This document shows positions 34,145-45,925 of a stretch of DNA of 64,000 nt, in pieces (positions within the stretch are counted from its first letter, which is position 1; every line of letters starts with the position of its first letter). Below the pieces are notes generated by a model. It worked only from the letters and a program-made list of their open reading frames with translations. It searched no databases and was not told where the DNA came from. The stretch spans positions 3,302,578-3,366,577 of the forward strand of contig OY757904.1 in assembly GCA_963585895.1 (NCBI GenBank), read 5' to 3'. Position numbers and translations under genes: made by a program. Source of the stretch: Sepioteuthis lessoniana. Lineage: Eukaryota > Mollusca > Cephalopoda > Myopsida > Loliginidae.

Positions 34145-34424
34145 TTTTCTTTGTATTCATCTATCAATACATTACAATTACATATGGAGGTATGCTGGTG
34201 TAGCAGTCACCAAGTTCAAACACTCTAATACCCTAGGGAATATTAAAAAATACATATCTTCTTTCCTTCTTCCACAAACTATTTGTAAAATAATAGTGCA
34301 TACCGGAGTCTTTAGCTTTGGGACGACCACAATAGATGGATACTTCTTTATTTAAACCAGCAATAATTCCGCTTAAAACTCCTGTTGCATTCCACTTGTG
34401 GCGGAGGGGATGATAAATGCACAA
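34145..34424 (-). pseudogene. unidentified coding-like fragment
   Basis: The - strand reads WNATGVLSGIIAGLNKEVS, IYCGRPKAKDSGMHYYFTNS and KKERRYVFFNIP, then a TAG. The same frame then continues VFELGDCYTSIPPYVIV to about 34160. Residue composition over about 80 codons looks coding (Gly, Cys, Trp and charged residues in AT-rich DNA). I do not recognise the family. It may be a transposon remnant or a processed fragment. No intron signals or promoter identified. Confidence 0.3.
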
Positions 34425-34689
34425 AACGTAATTTTATTTTGACATCATTGATTCAATGAAAATAAAATAAAACATTAACAAGTTTCAAGATCTTTTTTTA
34501 TTTTTATAATTCTTTTCGGTTTTGGTTGTTTGATGATACTTTTTTTGATAATGGTGTATCAATTAATCAGATTATGTTTAATGTTACCAATACAACTTTT
34601 GATAAATTACAATGGCATTATGAAAACCTGCTCATTAAATGGTCTTTTATGGGCCTGCAAAAAGTTTTCTTAACGAATCACTTATGAGC

Positions 34690-34960
34690 CCTACAAGACT
34701 TATGAAGTTTTCGTCTTTGATTTGGTACCAAGAATAGCAGGTCTTTTGTTGCAAGTTAAGTTATTCTGCTGTAGAAACCTGTTGTTGTGGCATGTCCCAT
34801 AATTATATCAGAGAATTGAGATCTGGAGGGTCTTTTTGGTGGCAAAATGAAATCTTGATGACAATTATTCCGGTACAACTCGAGCTGTGTGACATGGTGG
34901 ATTGCTCTCTTGAATGATTCCATCGTCATTGTGAAAGACTTGTCGCGTTATGAAGTTATA
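34690..34960 (-). pseudogene. Tc1/mariner-like transposase remnant
   Basis: The - strand reads IIQESNPPCHTARVVPE, resembling the QQDNAPCHTARVV block around the second catalytic Asp of Tc1/mariner transposases; here the Asp codon appears changed. In another frame DFILPPKRPS resembles the WPPKSPDLNPIE block. Frameshifts and stops are frequent. No terminal repeats were found. Confidence 0.4.
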
Positions 34961-35037
34961 ATTCACCTTTCATGTAAATGTTAGGACCCTGCGCATTTCA
35001 ACTGAATGTCGTACAATCAAAATTCTTTCACTTATTT

Positions 35038-35205
35038 CTTGTGCCTCCTGATGCCATCAATATCTTGTGCATCCTGATGTCATCAATATCTTGTGAATCT
35101 TGTGCATCCTGATGTCATCAATATCTTGTGAATCTTGTGCATCCTGATGTCATCAATACCTTGTGAATCTTGTGAATCCTGATGTCATCAGTATCTTGTG
35201 TTATC
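35038..35205. repeat. 35-bp (26+9) minisatellite
   Basis: About five units made of CTTGTGCATCCTGATGTCAT plus a spacer, alternating with the extra word CTTGTGAAT, so a 26-bp basic unit turned into a 35-bp higher-order unit. It abuts repeat F copy 2 and its unit resembles the first bases of repeat F copy 1. Confidence 0.88.
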
Positions 35206-35305
35206 GATATGTGCATTTTGTGTCACAATCGCTCTTCCGTTGGAACGCACCTGTCGAAAAAATCATCTCTTCACTTTTTGGATCGATAAATCTCGGGCGA
35301 AATTC
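35198..35305 (+). repeat. unclassified repeat F, copy 2
   Basis: Matches 30697-30810 (GCATTTTGTGTCACA, ACGCACC, TCGATAAATCT). Differences are mostly C/T and G/A, as expected for decay of methylated CpG in an old repeat. Confidence 0.7.
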
Positions 35306-36735
35306 AATTGATTATTTCTCCTTGCCTATAAATGAAGCATATGACATATCAAAATGAAGTAACCGAGTTCAGCATATCTGACCGGCAGAGATGTTACGAG
35401 ACAGTAGCTGTTATTCCAGCTACATTTCGTTGCTAACGATGCTTTTTCATAAAAGTCTATCAAAAGTTGTTTGGCATCCAAATATTATTCAGAACATATG
35501 AAATGTAAGGAGTATAATATTAAATACAAGCTAATGTATATAAAATGCTACACTTGAAAGACATTTCTATCTATCTATCTATCTATCTATGTAAATCGTC
35601 GATGTGTATTAGTTAGTGGTACGCAACTGTAAACTATTGATATTTGATTCATATTGGATGTTTCTTAAAGCAGAACCTTTTGCTAGAATTAGTCTAGCAA
35701 ATTCCTACGTATATATTCTTCACTTAATCTGTGTACTAGCAATTTCTGTCTTCAAAATACTTTTATTCTTTCATTTTTGTATTTTTTTTTAATGCTTGAA
35801 TTTTTTCTAGAGTCTTGAATTTCATTGCAACCAACTAATTTTTATACAATTATCCGTTCTTATGATTTTCCACTTTCTTGTTTTCTATCTTAAATTCGCA
35901 CGAACGCTTCCAACCTGCATTTTATGTTAGACATAAATCTTTTTCGGAAACCTGGAAAATAGTTTTACAATGTTCAAAAACGAATACATCTAAGCAGTCC
36001 TATTTTGCTGTAGAGTTTTGCAAGAAATTAATCAGTCAAATTTTTTATAGACGTAACTTGAATCAAAGATGTACGAGTAAAGTTTTCTGGATCTGCATTA
36101 AATACATGTCGAAATATAAAAAAATTGAAATAATCATGTTTTGTATTATATTATGTTAATAAATGGATAAGATAAGGAATACCAAATTATATCATGATTC
36201 AAACACCTAATCAAGTAAATTGACTTTTGTAAATATTTACCGAGGAGATCTGCTTAATGATTAGGCAATAGATTCCATGTCATTTGTTAAACAGATGAGG
36301 AAAAAATCAAGCTAACAAGTTGTTAAATACATATCTTAGAAAAGTTTTGTATTATGCAAAAAGTAATACTGGCTGCTCATTGAAGATGTCCAAATAACTT
36401 TGCAGATTGTTAAATAAGCACAAATTATCGCTGATTTAAAAAAAAATCAGAAATACCAAAACTCCCTAAGAAACATTAAGTTTGTATAAAGCCTTTCTTA
36501 AAAGCTTGAATAAAAAATATAATCTTTTCCTTGACTCAGTTCACTCACATTTCATTATTGAAATTCTCTTAGTGAAAAATTTTACAGACAAGCTTTTAAA
36601 TATGACAATGAAATTACAAACGATGTCTTACAATGTAAGGAGCTTGACTAAATGCAAATAAAACATTAAATAAAACCGACCATTAAAAAAATCAAAATTA
36701 AAAAAAGGAGTCTGTAATATTTTATTTCATTAGAT
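35306..36735. other. AT-rich sequence, minor (TCTA)n
   Basis: A (CTAT)n tract lies at 35566-35590. The 93-codon + frame at 35878-36159 has no recognisable domain. Confidence 0.45.
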
Positions 36736-36855
36736 ATTTTGCTGAATTAATCATACCAAATTTTGCTGAATTAATCATACCAAATTTTGCTGAATTAATC
36801 ATACCAAATTTTGCTGAATTAATCATACCAAATTTTGCTGAATTAATCATAGCAA
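36736..36855. repeat. 24-bp minisatellite, exactly 5 copies
   Basis: Five head-to-tail units of 24 bp with core TTTTGCTGAATTAATCATAC. The first four are identical and the fifth has one change (ACC to AGC). Near-perfect identity points to recent expansion. Confidence 0.95.
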
Positions 36856-38782
36856 ATTAGAATTACTGATGAATAGAATTCAGATTAGTAAGTACTCGTT
36901 TCGATAAATCTAAGATAAGTAATGATAATTTTTAGATTCTTGTATCTATTCCGCAAAGAGATTTCTTCTTAGAAATACGCTTTCCTGCGTTTGTATCTTA
37001 TATTGTCCGATAGCTTCGTGTAGACCTTCAGTTTTCAAAGTATATACTTAAAAGTAAAAAAAAAAAAAAATGGAATATCCATCAAAGGATGGGATCTATC
37101 TATCTATCTATCTCCAAAATAAACCACATTTGCAATGTAATTCTGAAGGAAAATGCTTCAGGCAGCTACCATTAATGCAATATGTGATTAAAATATCATT
37201 TGCCTCGTTCAAAAGATATGAAATAGAAAAGTAAGTCAAGGAAAGAATTATGAAAGGCTATTGATGATAATTATACATTGACTTATGATATTGACACTTA
37301 TATCAATGGACTTTTTCCAATACAAATACTGCTAACATTAAGTTCAGACGTTCATTAAAGTTTGCTTTGATGCAAACGTATTTTTAATGGCTAGTGCAGC
37401 TTGAAGAAAACAAGCATTGGCGTCTTATTTAAATGGTATTCAGAATCTCGTGAGGGTTTTCATTTCCTCGTTTCCGACTCGTCTTAAACAACTTAGGAAG
37501 CCAAATTATTTGTAAATGATAAAAAAAAGTCTGTTATAGGGATAAGGAAATGTTGGCCATGTAACCTAGAAATTATTAATGCTAAAGGAAACATTAAATC
37601 TTCAATATTGTTGAGTATGTAATGTATATTTTTGTGTACTAGTCCATTAAGAGTATTTGATACCGCTTAGCTAAACAGACTACGCTAACAATTGGATGGT
37701 AAATGCAATTAGTGAAGTCCAGGTGTCATTTGTCAGCAAGGAAAATTATTCGATCGTAAGTTAAGTTGTTGCGTATTTGCCATTGTCAACGTTGGGACCA
37801 GCTGAAAAACTAGGATTTTCAATATTGATTCGAAAGGCAGGCAGACAATTTTCACTCTGACGATCGTCAGACTATAATCTTTCTTATCTATTTTCCCTTT
37901 AGTATTGTGCCGTACTAAACTAGGTTTAGTAATCGTAAAGAAAATAGTTCCATTGCATTATATTTCTTTTTGATTCTTAACAAACAACGTAAAATAATTT
38001 ATTACAGGTAAACACTGATTTATATTAAATAACTGAAAGTTTATGAGGAACAGTTTTTAAGAGAAGTGTTTGTTAATCTCTTTTGTTTGCAACTGAAAAT
38101 TCAATTTCTTCGGCTGAAAATTTGATTGACAAAAACTTTGAAGCTAAAGAATCACTTTGATAAAATGTTAAACTTGTGGGTCAATTTCATGTCAGAATCT
38201 CAGTCCAACAGCATTTCGTCACTTTCCGGAAATTTCAAGTGTAATGACCTTTTTTTATTTAGAAAGTTTTATAAAGAATTGAAGTAAAGATGAAGACTAT
38301 ATCCGTTTCTTTGTGGCCTGATTCTTCCGCGTTGGAAGTGATTTTAAGTATTTAAAGTTCCACAGGTTTAGATAATGAAATCTTAACTTTATTGAGCTTT
38401 TTCTATTTTCTATTAATAAAACAATAGAAAATACAATAATGTATCTGCAATCCAAAGAATTTGTCACTCTTACTTGTGAGTTTGATTTTCATTGGGTAAT
38501 GAGTCGGTACATTCTGATTTGTCCATTGTTCCCTTTGACCTTCTTCAAATACCTGACCAAGTCAATAAATATCCGGGAACCTCAATCTGAATTTTTCATT
38601 CAGTTCACAAGGGATAGATAATTCTTATTCCACCGCTTGGGTTTCATGCTCTATCAGTGTCTAGAACCGTGTAAATATTGGATTGCCATTGTAAATCGAC
38701 TAGAAAAATAAAGCTAAGCTAGGTAAGTTACATTAGTTAGAAATAAGATAATACTTATTCATTATTCATTATAAAATAAGAT
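36856..38782. other. AT-rich sequence, nothing recognised
   Basis: A (CTAT)n tract at about 37095-37113 and a perfect 14-bp palindrome CTGACGATCGTCAG at 37857-37870. No gene or shared repeat. Confidence 0.45.
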
Positions 38783-38794
38783 GTATATTTCTCA

Positions 38795-39249
38795 ATAAGG
38801 GTTTTCGGGCTAGTGTCTTAATCTTTATTGTTATTTCCACAGCGTTTCGGCCGATATGTCTTCGGCCTTCTTCCGGTGTTTGTCGAACTCGGGAACCTTC
38901 ACAGAACTTCGAACTACGTCCTTTATTCAATCCACGGGGAGGTCTCCTGTTCTGATTCCGTTGATAAAAAAAATCTGAATATGAGCACAGGTAAAAAAAA
39001 AAAAAACATACATAATAGTAGTAATCCGAGTCAAGCAAGAACATTAAGTTTATAAATCCAAAAAAATCACTCTGAACTGTCCAGCAGGACACATAGCGTA
39101 ACGGTTATAGGCATTGGTTCACTTAATCTTCTAATTAGACAATCATCTGCAGGTTCAATCCTGACTGTAGGCGAGTAACAATGCAGGAATACTTAACCAT
39201 TGACTGAATGATAAAAATCATCAAACTTCATCTCAGAAATTTAGACAAC
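38795..39249. mobile_element. SINE-C copy 2, internally inverted, imperfect TSD
   Basis: The left part (38795-38966) is the SINE-C body on the - strand (GTTCGACAAACACC, AATAAAGATTAAGACACTAG). From about 39064 the + strand carries the 5' end CACTCTGAACTGTCCAGCAG, the tRNA-like head (TAGCGTAACGG A box; GCAGGTTCAATCC B box), then jumps over the body to the 3' end (AAAAATCATCAAACTTCATC to AGACAAC). The two parts are separated by about 100 bp with a poly(A)-like run. GTATATTTCTCA (38783-38794) and GTAAATTCCTCA (39250-39261) match at 10 of 12 bases as an aged duplication. Confidence 0.7.
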
Positions 39250-39369
39250 GTAAATTCCTCACTTTGAATTTTTGGCGTTTTTAATGTTAGAATTATTTTG
39301 AACATTAAATTATAATTGCTCATTGTTTTTAATATGACATTTAACGGATTCTGATGGTGAGTCTACTGT

Positions 39370-39475
39370 TCTGGAAATCTGGGAAGTGTGAAGTACTTAT
39401 CTATTCCAATTAGTCTGGGGTCCACTCACACCCGCAATAGCAGTACCTGTTAGGGTATGCATCAAATAGAACGGT
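39370..39475 (+). mobile_element. SINE-B head fragment
   Basis: Diverged head module: GGAAATCTGGGAAGTGTGAAG, CCACTCACACC, AGCAGTACCTGTTAGGG and CATCAAATAGAACGG align in order with the head at 59.3 and 61.2 kb. No 71-bp units follow. Confidence 0.55.
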
Positions 39476-39659
39476 TAAAAAAGTTCGTTGTTTATTGGAG
39501 AGTGTGAAAAACCCTCTTAAGAAACAGTAGTAAAAATTTAATTATGAACGTACAATGAATGCAATTTCCTAACCTCTTGACATGAAGCAACTTTTGAAGG
39601 GTTGGCATTAAAATCAATCAGTCAGTCAGTTATATTACCAAATGATGATTTCTGCCTGT

Positions 39660-39715
39660 ATGTTTGTGTGTCTGTCTCTGTCTCTGTTTCTCTTTCCCTC
39701 TCTCTCTCTCTCTCT

Positions 39716-39795
<80 letters not shown>
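39660..39795. repeat. (TCTG)n(CT)n(TA)n(TG)n compound microsatellite
   Basis: CT run 39695-39717, TA run 39718-39765, TG run 39765-39794. All frames predicted across it are artefacts. Confidence 0.95.
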
Positions 39796-39796
<1 letters not shown>

Positions 39797-41174
39797 TCTG
39801 TGTTTATTCTATACATTTTTAACTGTCTTAATGTGCATCTATAAGTATATTAAATATATTTGTTTTGGGTATATTTTCTTCATTTGCTGAATTATACATT
39901 TAAATAGTTGAATATTTCCTCACAGGTCCTATGAAGACAGGTTGAACCTACCTCTTACGCTGAAGCAAAGCAGGTTTTTAAAAGTCACCTGCTATCTTAT
40001 CCAGCATAAATGACAACCCCGAAAGTACTTTAAATATTCTAACATGTTCAAAACTGTAAAAATAAAACAATCCCGATGCAAACGATATACGAGACTTCGA
40101 TATTCAAAAGAAAAAAAAAAGAAAAAAGAAAGCATAAAAATTGAATTGTAAGTTAAAAAAGACAAGCGAAACTAATTGTATTTGGACAGTTGAAAGCGAA
40201 TGAGAGAAGCTGTTGTAAATATATCAATAATCAAACTATTATAATTGAACTAATAAGTGAATGGTAATTTCTTCTTAGATTGGAACTGTATGTGCCAATG
40301 AATATTTTACATTAACTGATGCAAAATGATGTAATTAGAATAAACAGATAAGTGAACAATAGTATCGGCAATTTTGAATTTTATTGTTAGGAGGATTTAT
40401 GTTAATTATGCCACATTCACTAAGAAGAAAATGTTGCAATTGTATGTATTCTTCACTACCAAGCAAAACTTTGCGTCTACATTCTTTTCTAACCGAATTG
40501 TTTCATCTGAGTGAACAGTGGTACCAAAAGTATTTATTCTATTCTCGAAGCTTTTTCATTCTGATATGTAACAATCTCATTTTCACATTGGAGTCGATTT
40601 CATTTGGGAAATGAATTTTATTGGCGATTTTGGATATTGTTTTTATCCAGTTTTTCATATTATTCACTACAGCAAAAGTAATTTACAAAGCCATATTTGT
40701 CTCCATCGCCAATATTGTACAGTCAATTATATATTGTTCCACTGGGAAATTTCAAATACAAAAAGTAAAAAACAACAACAAAAAAAAGAAACAAAACAAA
40801 GAGAAGATAAACTATACACAACGGTAGAATAGATTTCTAATAGTTCAATCACCCGACACTTGACTTATAATCAATTTCAGGATTTATTTAAACGCATCGG
40901 GCTGTATTGAGAAAAGCGAATCTATGAGTAAAAAAAGGTGTGTGTGTTTGTGTGCGTATGGGTGGGTACAATTGGAGCAATACACCCCTGAAACACAAAA
41001 CGGAAAGTTTTTTATTCTTTATAATACCTCTGATTTTTTACTGACATCACAATTATAAAACGATATTCTAGAGGTATGAGCAACATTTCACCGCTGTTAT
41101 GAGAGTTTCTTTCTTTAAAGTGGTTGATGATAGACGCTAATCAAACCAATATTTTTATAGTTAACGACGTGAAC
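39796..41174. other. AT-rich sequence, nothing recognised
   Basis: Short frames at 40384-40832 have no domain and overlap each other. No repeats shared with the rest of the window. Confidence 0.45.
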
Positions 41175-41425
41175 GCGATGTTCTTAGCTTAACGCTTATC
41201 GTTATAGGAAATATTATCGGCAACCCAAATTCAAATCTACGATGAAGCTGTTTGGATTTCGTTTTGCAGTAATGCCCTTGTGAAAGGCATGAATCCATAT
41301 GTTCCCACCTTAGCTATGGGTGAATAATAAGGCAGTCTAGGAGAAGGAAACTAAATTCAAATCAATTTTATTCGGCTTAAAAATTGTGTTACATCCTGCT
41401 CATGGTAGAGGTCTACATTATTCAA
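41175..41425 (+). mobile_element. SINE-A copy 4
   Basis: The + strand head has TTAGCTTAACGCTTATCG (A box) and CCCAAATTCAAATCT (B box). The body contains GGCATGAATCC, AAGGCAGTCTAGG and GCTTAAAAATTGTG, and the copy ends near CTGCTCATGG. Confidence 0.65.
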
Positions 41426-42084
41426 ATTATTCACTTTTAATATAGAAAAAATGAGAGATAATAAGATGAGAAAATCTAATTTAAACTGATGTGTTTTAAT
41501 AAGAATTTTGTTTTCCCCAAACCATTTACAAGAAGAAGATTTTTATCAAATTCAGATAACCTGCTTTTTAGTTGAGTACAAACTGTAATTGAGTCACATT
41601 TAAAGTGAGGGTGATGAAAACTACTAAATCGATTAACAAGAAAGGAAAACATTTTTTTTAAAAAGCAGTCGAGCATGTCATCATCTGCACAAAGGCAGAC
41701 TTAACTAAGTAGTACTCTCTCATCAGATCATTATCCTGTTGTTCTAAGTTTTCTCTTCTACAGGACTTCTATCTTATGCTTAGGGGAGTTTAGTAATTTA
41801 GCATTGTTCGCTGGCTTATACCTGTTCGCACAGATCAATAAACATCGATTTTTGTCCACTAATTATGGAACGTCCCCTTGAAAATGTTGTCTGTAATCAC
41901 GTACTGCGTACTAGTTAGTAAATTTGAAGCTTGGTTAAAAGTAGACACACCCAGGGCAAATGGATCAGTTGTCAATACGATGCGGATGAAAATTGCCATG
42001 TTTTATCCATACATCAAAAACAATGGTCCGAGAGAAAATGAAAGTAATAGTAACAAATTGTGAATACTGGATGTTGGTGAAAGC

Positions 42085-42124
<40 letters not shown>

Positions 42125-42164
42125 ACCCTACATATTTTTATTGAGAAAGATAAAACACAGGTGA

Positions 42165-42215
<51 letters not shown>

Positions 42216-42299
42216 CAAAGCAGAGGTTGAGATCGAAAGACGAACCAATTCAAAATTATTCAAAAAAAGAAAAAGTGTATAAAAACTGTCGATATTCAA
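41426..42299. other. no gene; (AT)n and (GA)n microsatellites
   Basis: (AT)n at 42088-42121 and (GA)n at 42162-42214. Open frames of 61-66 codons have no domain. Confidence 0.6.
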
Positions 42300-42555
42300 A
42301 CATCCTTTCCATCACCTGATTTGAAATCCTGAACAAGGCTGTTTGGGGTTAACTTCGTGTTAATGTCCTTAGGAATTGTATGAATTCATCTCTTCTACAC
42401 TTTGCTATCGGCAAATAGTAAGACAGACTGGGTTCTTTAGCCTTGGTTAGACAATAAGTCTACGCGAAAGAAAACTAAATCCAAACACGCTTTACCTCGT
42501 TTTAACTTTGAGTAGCATCTTGTTTGTGTTGGAGGGGTTGGGCAAATACATATAT
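42300..42555 (+). mobile_element. SINE-A copy 5
   Basis: B-box-like TTGAAATCC near 42320, body with ATAGTAAGACAGACTGGGTT and GGTTAGACAATAAGTCTACG, and 3' end GGAGGGGTTGGGCAAATA. The A box is lost or truncated. Confidence 0.65.
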
Positions 42556-42731
42556 GAACATGATATTTTTAAACATCAGGAGTTTTAAGTTGATGGAAGA
42601 AGTGATTATTTTTTGCCTATTTCCAAGTCAGATGTTCACGCCAAAGTTTGTTTAATTATATTTTAGTGCTCATATTCATTCAGGATTCGAAATAATTACA
42701 GGTACCCATTTAAACAAGCAGAATAATATTA

Positions 42732-43690
42732 CTGATTATTATTTACCGTTTTGAGAGTTGTCCACACCATCGTTAGCTGATGGCTCCTCACCGGAGTTTG
42801 AGTGACAGAAAATCTCCTCAGGTCTCCAGAACTTTTCTCAGTATTCTGGCCATTCTTGTCCTTTTTTTCCAAGTCTTCGAGTCTTGTTACCACTCTTTTG
42901 GGGATTGTTTCAAGTGGTCTAATTACAATTTGTACCACTGTCACCTTCATATTCCATATTTTTTGTTCTCTAGCAAAGTCTAGGTACTTATCTCTCTTTT
43001 CACTTTCTTTGATTTTCACTCTGTGGTCTGCCGGGACGGCAAAGTCCTCAATTCGCCAGGTTCTTTTTTTTTGTTGAATATCACTAGGTCTGGTCGTCTG
43101 ACCTAGATTAGGTAATTCGCTTATATCTTAAAACCCCAAAGGATTTTGAGCGTCTCATTCTCCAGGACGGATTCTGGGTTGTGAATTTATCTCTTGTTCG
43201 TATGGTCAAATTTAAATTTTCGGCTTAACTTCCTATGAATTACTTTCCCCGCCCAGTCATGTCTCGTTTTATACTGTTTTTGTGCCAATTTACTAGCTTC
43301 GCCAATTAGATAATTGATCGTTTCGTCTCTCTCACCCCATAACCTACACTTGCTGTTTTGTTGCCTGTAATCTATTTTTGCCTGAACGTAATTTGTTCTT
43401 TCGGCGTTGTTTCTGCTGCCATTAAAATGGATTCATTTTCTCTCTTAAGGTTTACCTTTCTTAGCCATGTCTAGGTCTTTTTTAGAGAGATTTCGTTTGT
43501 TTATCGCTTGAAATATCCGTACAGTTGTTTTTCTTTCCATTTGTGTTATCTAGTTATTGTTGTTCGCTAGACCATTGTGTTTTTTTTTTGTTGTTTCTGG
43601 TCGCTTTAATCTGCCTTTCTTTGTTCTTTCGTACGTTATCTTCGAAACGTCTTATCGCAGCATCGACGCTATCTTTCTCATTCTTTTCTT
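42732..43690 (-). pseudogene. LINE-D copy 3: longest knuckle-endonuclease copy
   Basis: From 43690 downward on the - strand: an N-side stretch (KTTVRIFQAINKRNLSKKDL), a decayed knuckle (CRLWGERDETINYLIGEA, in which the second Cys, the His and the last Cys are all lost), YKTRHDWAGKVIHRKL, PESVLENETLKI, then KIKESEKRDKYLDFARE, WNMKVTVVQIVIRPLE, RLEDLEKKDKNGQNTE and SGDLRRFSVTQTP. It ends near 42732 in the ATT/TTA trinucleotide tail of the family. The RRPD segment is frameshifted. Dead copy. Confidence 0.78.
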
Positions 43691-44580
43691 GACACATTCA
43701 ATCTATCTACGTGTAACATAACAGCGCCAAATAGGTTGTATTACTACACCAAATACGTCGTGGCACCATTACATATCTAACGTACGGTTGTAACCTCGTC
43801 GTGAGAAAAGTTGACAGACACACGAAACTCAGTCTTAGTTCACTAAGACAATAGTTTATTCGCGGCTAAACTTTTTAAGTAGTCGTCGGAAGAAAGAAAG
43901 GGAATATGAAATCTGAGTCGATCACGTTTGTGGGACAAAGAGAATCAATATGTTACGCGGAGAAAGAGAGCAGATCTAGACCTTGAATTTTTTTTCAATA
44001 TTTCATCTTCTATTTCTCACATGTGTCTGTCCTCACCCCTGTGAATCCGGGCTTCGACCTTTTGACTATCTTCACATTGCCCTGGTGAGGGTTCACTCTC
44101 GTCTTTACCTCGTCACGTCTCCAAGTCAACTTCCTTTCAAACCCAAGTCGTCCCCTAACTTCTGCCTGGTGGCGGAGGGAGGAACATATCCGTTTCCGCT
44201 GGTTCTACGAATACGCAGAAGATTTGGGACGTCCGATTTTTTCTGGTCACTTTTAATTACCGTTGTTATTCAACAGTGACTAGATGACCCACAACAAGAG
44301 CTTTGGCCGGAGTAATCAGAGGTCAGCTGGCTGTTCACGTAGACTCTCTGTGTGCTTTTTCTTCTTATTTTTTCTCTCTCCTCTTTTCTAGAAATTCTCT
44401 TTATAACTTGGACCCACTATATCACGTTACATATATCATCTCTGGGATGTTAGGCCTTATGCATTGTCATTAGTTTTTTGATCTCAGGTCAATTTGTGGA
44501 AGTTCTTTCCTCGTCCACTTTAAAAATGGTCCCGAGTATCTTACCAAGAAGTAATCCCAGGTGTTTATCGCTTTGATGAG

Positions 44581-44581
<1 letters not shown>
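43691..44581. other. unclassified, GC-richer, LTR-like ends
   Basis: A moderately GC-rich block with ends TGTAAC (43713) and GTTACA (44431). A 98-codon + frame at 43983-44279 has no known domain. It could be another LTR, but I see no flanking duplication, so I leave it unclassified. Confidence 0.3.
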
Positions 44582-44613
<32 letters not shown>

Positions 44614-44905
44614 TACCTTTTGTGATTTTTTTTTTTACATCGGCTGGTGGTCTTTCAATGGCGTATGAGTGACAGCCAGTCTCTTCATGTTTCCTATCCC
44701 CTATTGAATGTTCTAGATGAACGTATCAATGTTATGGTGTGGATTGTCTCAATTCTTCAGGTGATTTTTAATCCTTCCACTTTTCCCGAGGGTCTTGGAG
44801 TTTTAAACGCGCTAATTACAATTAGAATCACCGTAACTCTCATATTCAACAGATTATGTAATTCTTTGGCTAAGTATTTTTATACATCAGTCCTTTTGAA
44901 CTGTT
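44582..44905 (-). pseudogene. LINE-D copy 4, 3' end with (AAT)n tail
   Basis: The - strand contains the element 3' arm (LNMRVTVILIVISALK and the region before the ATCAGCTGG-type end). It is followed by (AAT)n on the same strand, seen as (ATT)n at 44582-44614. Tail and body are separated by a T-run. It shows that this family ends in AAT repeats. Confidence 0.65.
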
Positions 44906-45454
44906 TATATGATATGTTCATCTAATTTCTGAACTTATAATTCTTTAATGATGGACTTGGTCCACTGTCAGTAGAAATGTAATTACAAAAGGAAATATGT
45001 TTTTCATTCAACTCACAAGGAAATATATGAAGGAATAATGATAGACGCCAGAGAAAATATGTGTTAAAGAACAATATCTATTTGTTTTAAATATAATGAG
45101 AAGAAAAAATCAACCTGCGTAAATTGAGATAAATATTAATAGCTACTCGTATTGATTTTATGTAATAAAATATTCAGGTGGTTATTCCATCGTGTTTTGT
45201 TTTTAGATTTCAATATTTTACTCACATCGTCTTGTTTTGGGAAATAACTGAGATAAATCTCTGCTTTTCATGATCAGAATTTTTCGCATTTACATGGAAA
45301 AAAGGCTTATTATACTTCTCTCTGCATCTATTTTATTGATCCAATCAATCTTGCTCGCTCTTTTTAAATATAAAGAAAAGTTTTTAAATTGCAGTCACAA
45401 TGAATAAATTGAAAGCGATGTCAGCATACATATAGGAATTACATGAACAGCTAT
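44906..45454. other. AT-rich sequence, nothing recognised
   Basis: No feature could be supported. Confidence 0.4.
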
Positions 45455-45925
45455 TGACAGCTTAACGACCCTATGGAAATCTGATCTCTCTCTGATAAAA
45501 TAAAACAGGAAGTATTCCAACCTTTAGCAGTGTCAGTACAAGTGTATGGTTACACAATTTGAATTTTAACGAAACGCCTTGAGATAAAGTTGGACAGAAG
45601 CTACAGCGTGGTATTCTGAACAAATACTGCGAGCAGCAAACTACAAAAGCGCGGCTTTACGGCTACTTACTTCCCATCTCACAATTCAAGTAAGACGAAA
45701 AAGACATGCTAGATTCTTCTGGAAAAGTAAAAAAGAACTTATAAGTGACTTTCGTCGATGGACTCCCACACATGGACGCACCAATGTTGGACGATCGGCA
45801 AAAATTTACATTCATCACTTTTATGCAGACTTTAGATGGCATCTTGAAGATTTGCCAGGAGTGATAGCTGATTGGGACGGATGGCAAGAGAGATTCAAAG
45901 GAGTCCGTGCATACCTTGATGATGA
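45455..45925 (+). pseudogene. LINE-R copy 4, diverged subfamily
   Basis: On the + strand: LWKSDLS, FQPLAVSVQVYGYT, LTKRLE, then (frameshifted) KKELISDFRRWTPTHGRTNV, GRSAKIYIHHFYADF and HLEDLPGVIADWDGWQERFK, GVRAYL, then (GAT)n. The C-terminus differs from copies 2 and 3 (GVRAYL against ALSTT), so it belongs to another subfamily. The RT domain is absent. Confidence 0.8.

Noticed and set aside
33768..34355. Long YIYIYI open frames on both strands, and similar SLSLSL, HTHTHT and CVCVCV frames elsewhere
   Set aside because: They are translations of dinucleotide repeats with no non-repetitive coding context.
36736..36855. Five regular 24-bp repeats considered as a CRISPR-like array
   Set aside because: There are no unique spacers, the units are directly contiguous, and the setting is an animal genome.
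37857..37870. Perfect 14-bp palindrome CTGACGATCGTCAG considered as an operator-like site
   Set aside because: A single short palindrome in 64 kb is compatible with chance and has no context.
43713..44431. Annotation as a second solo LTR
   Set aside because: The TGTAAC/GTTACA ends are suggestive, but no target-site duplication matched at the edges.
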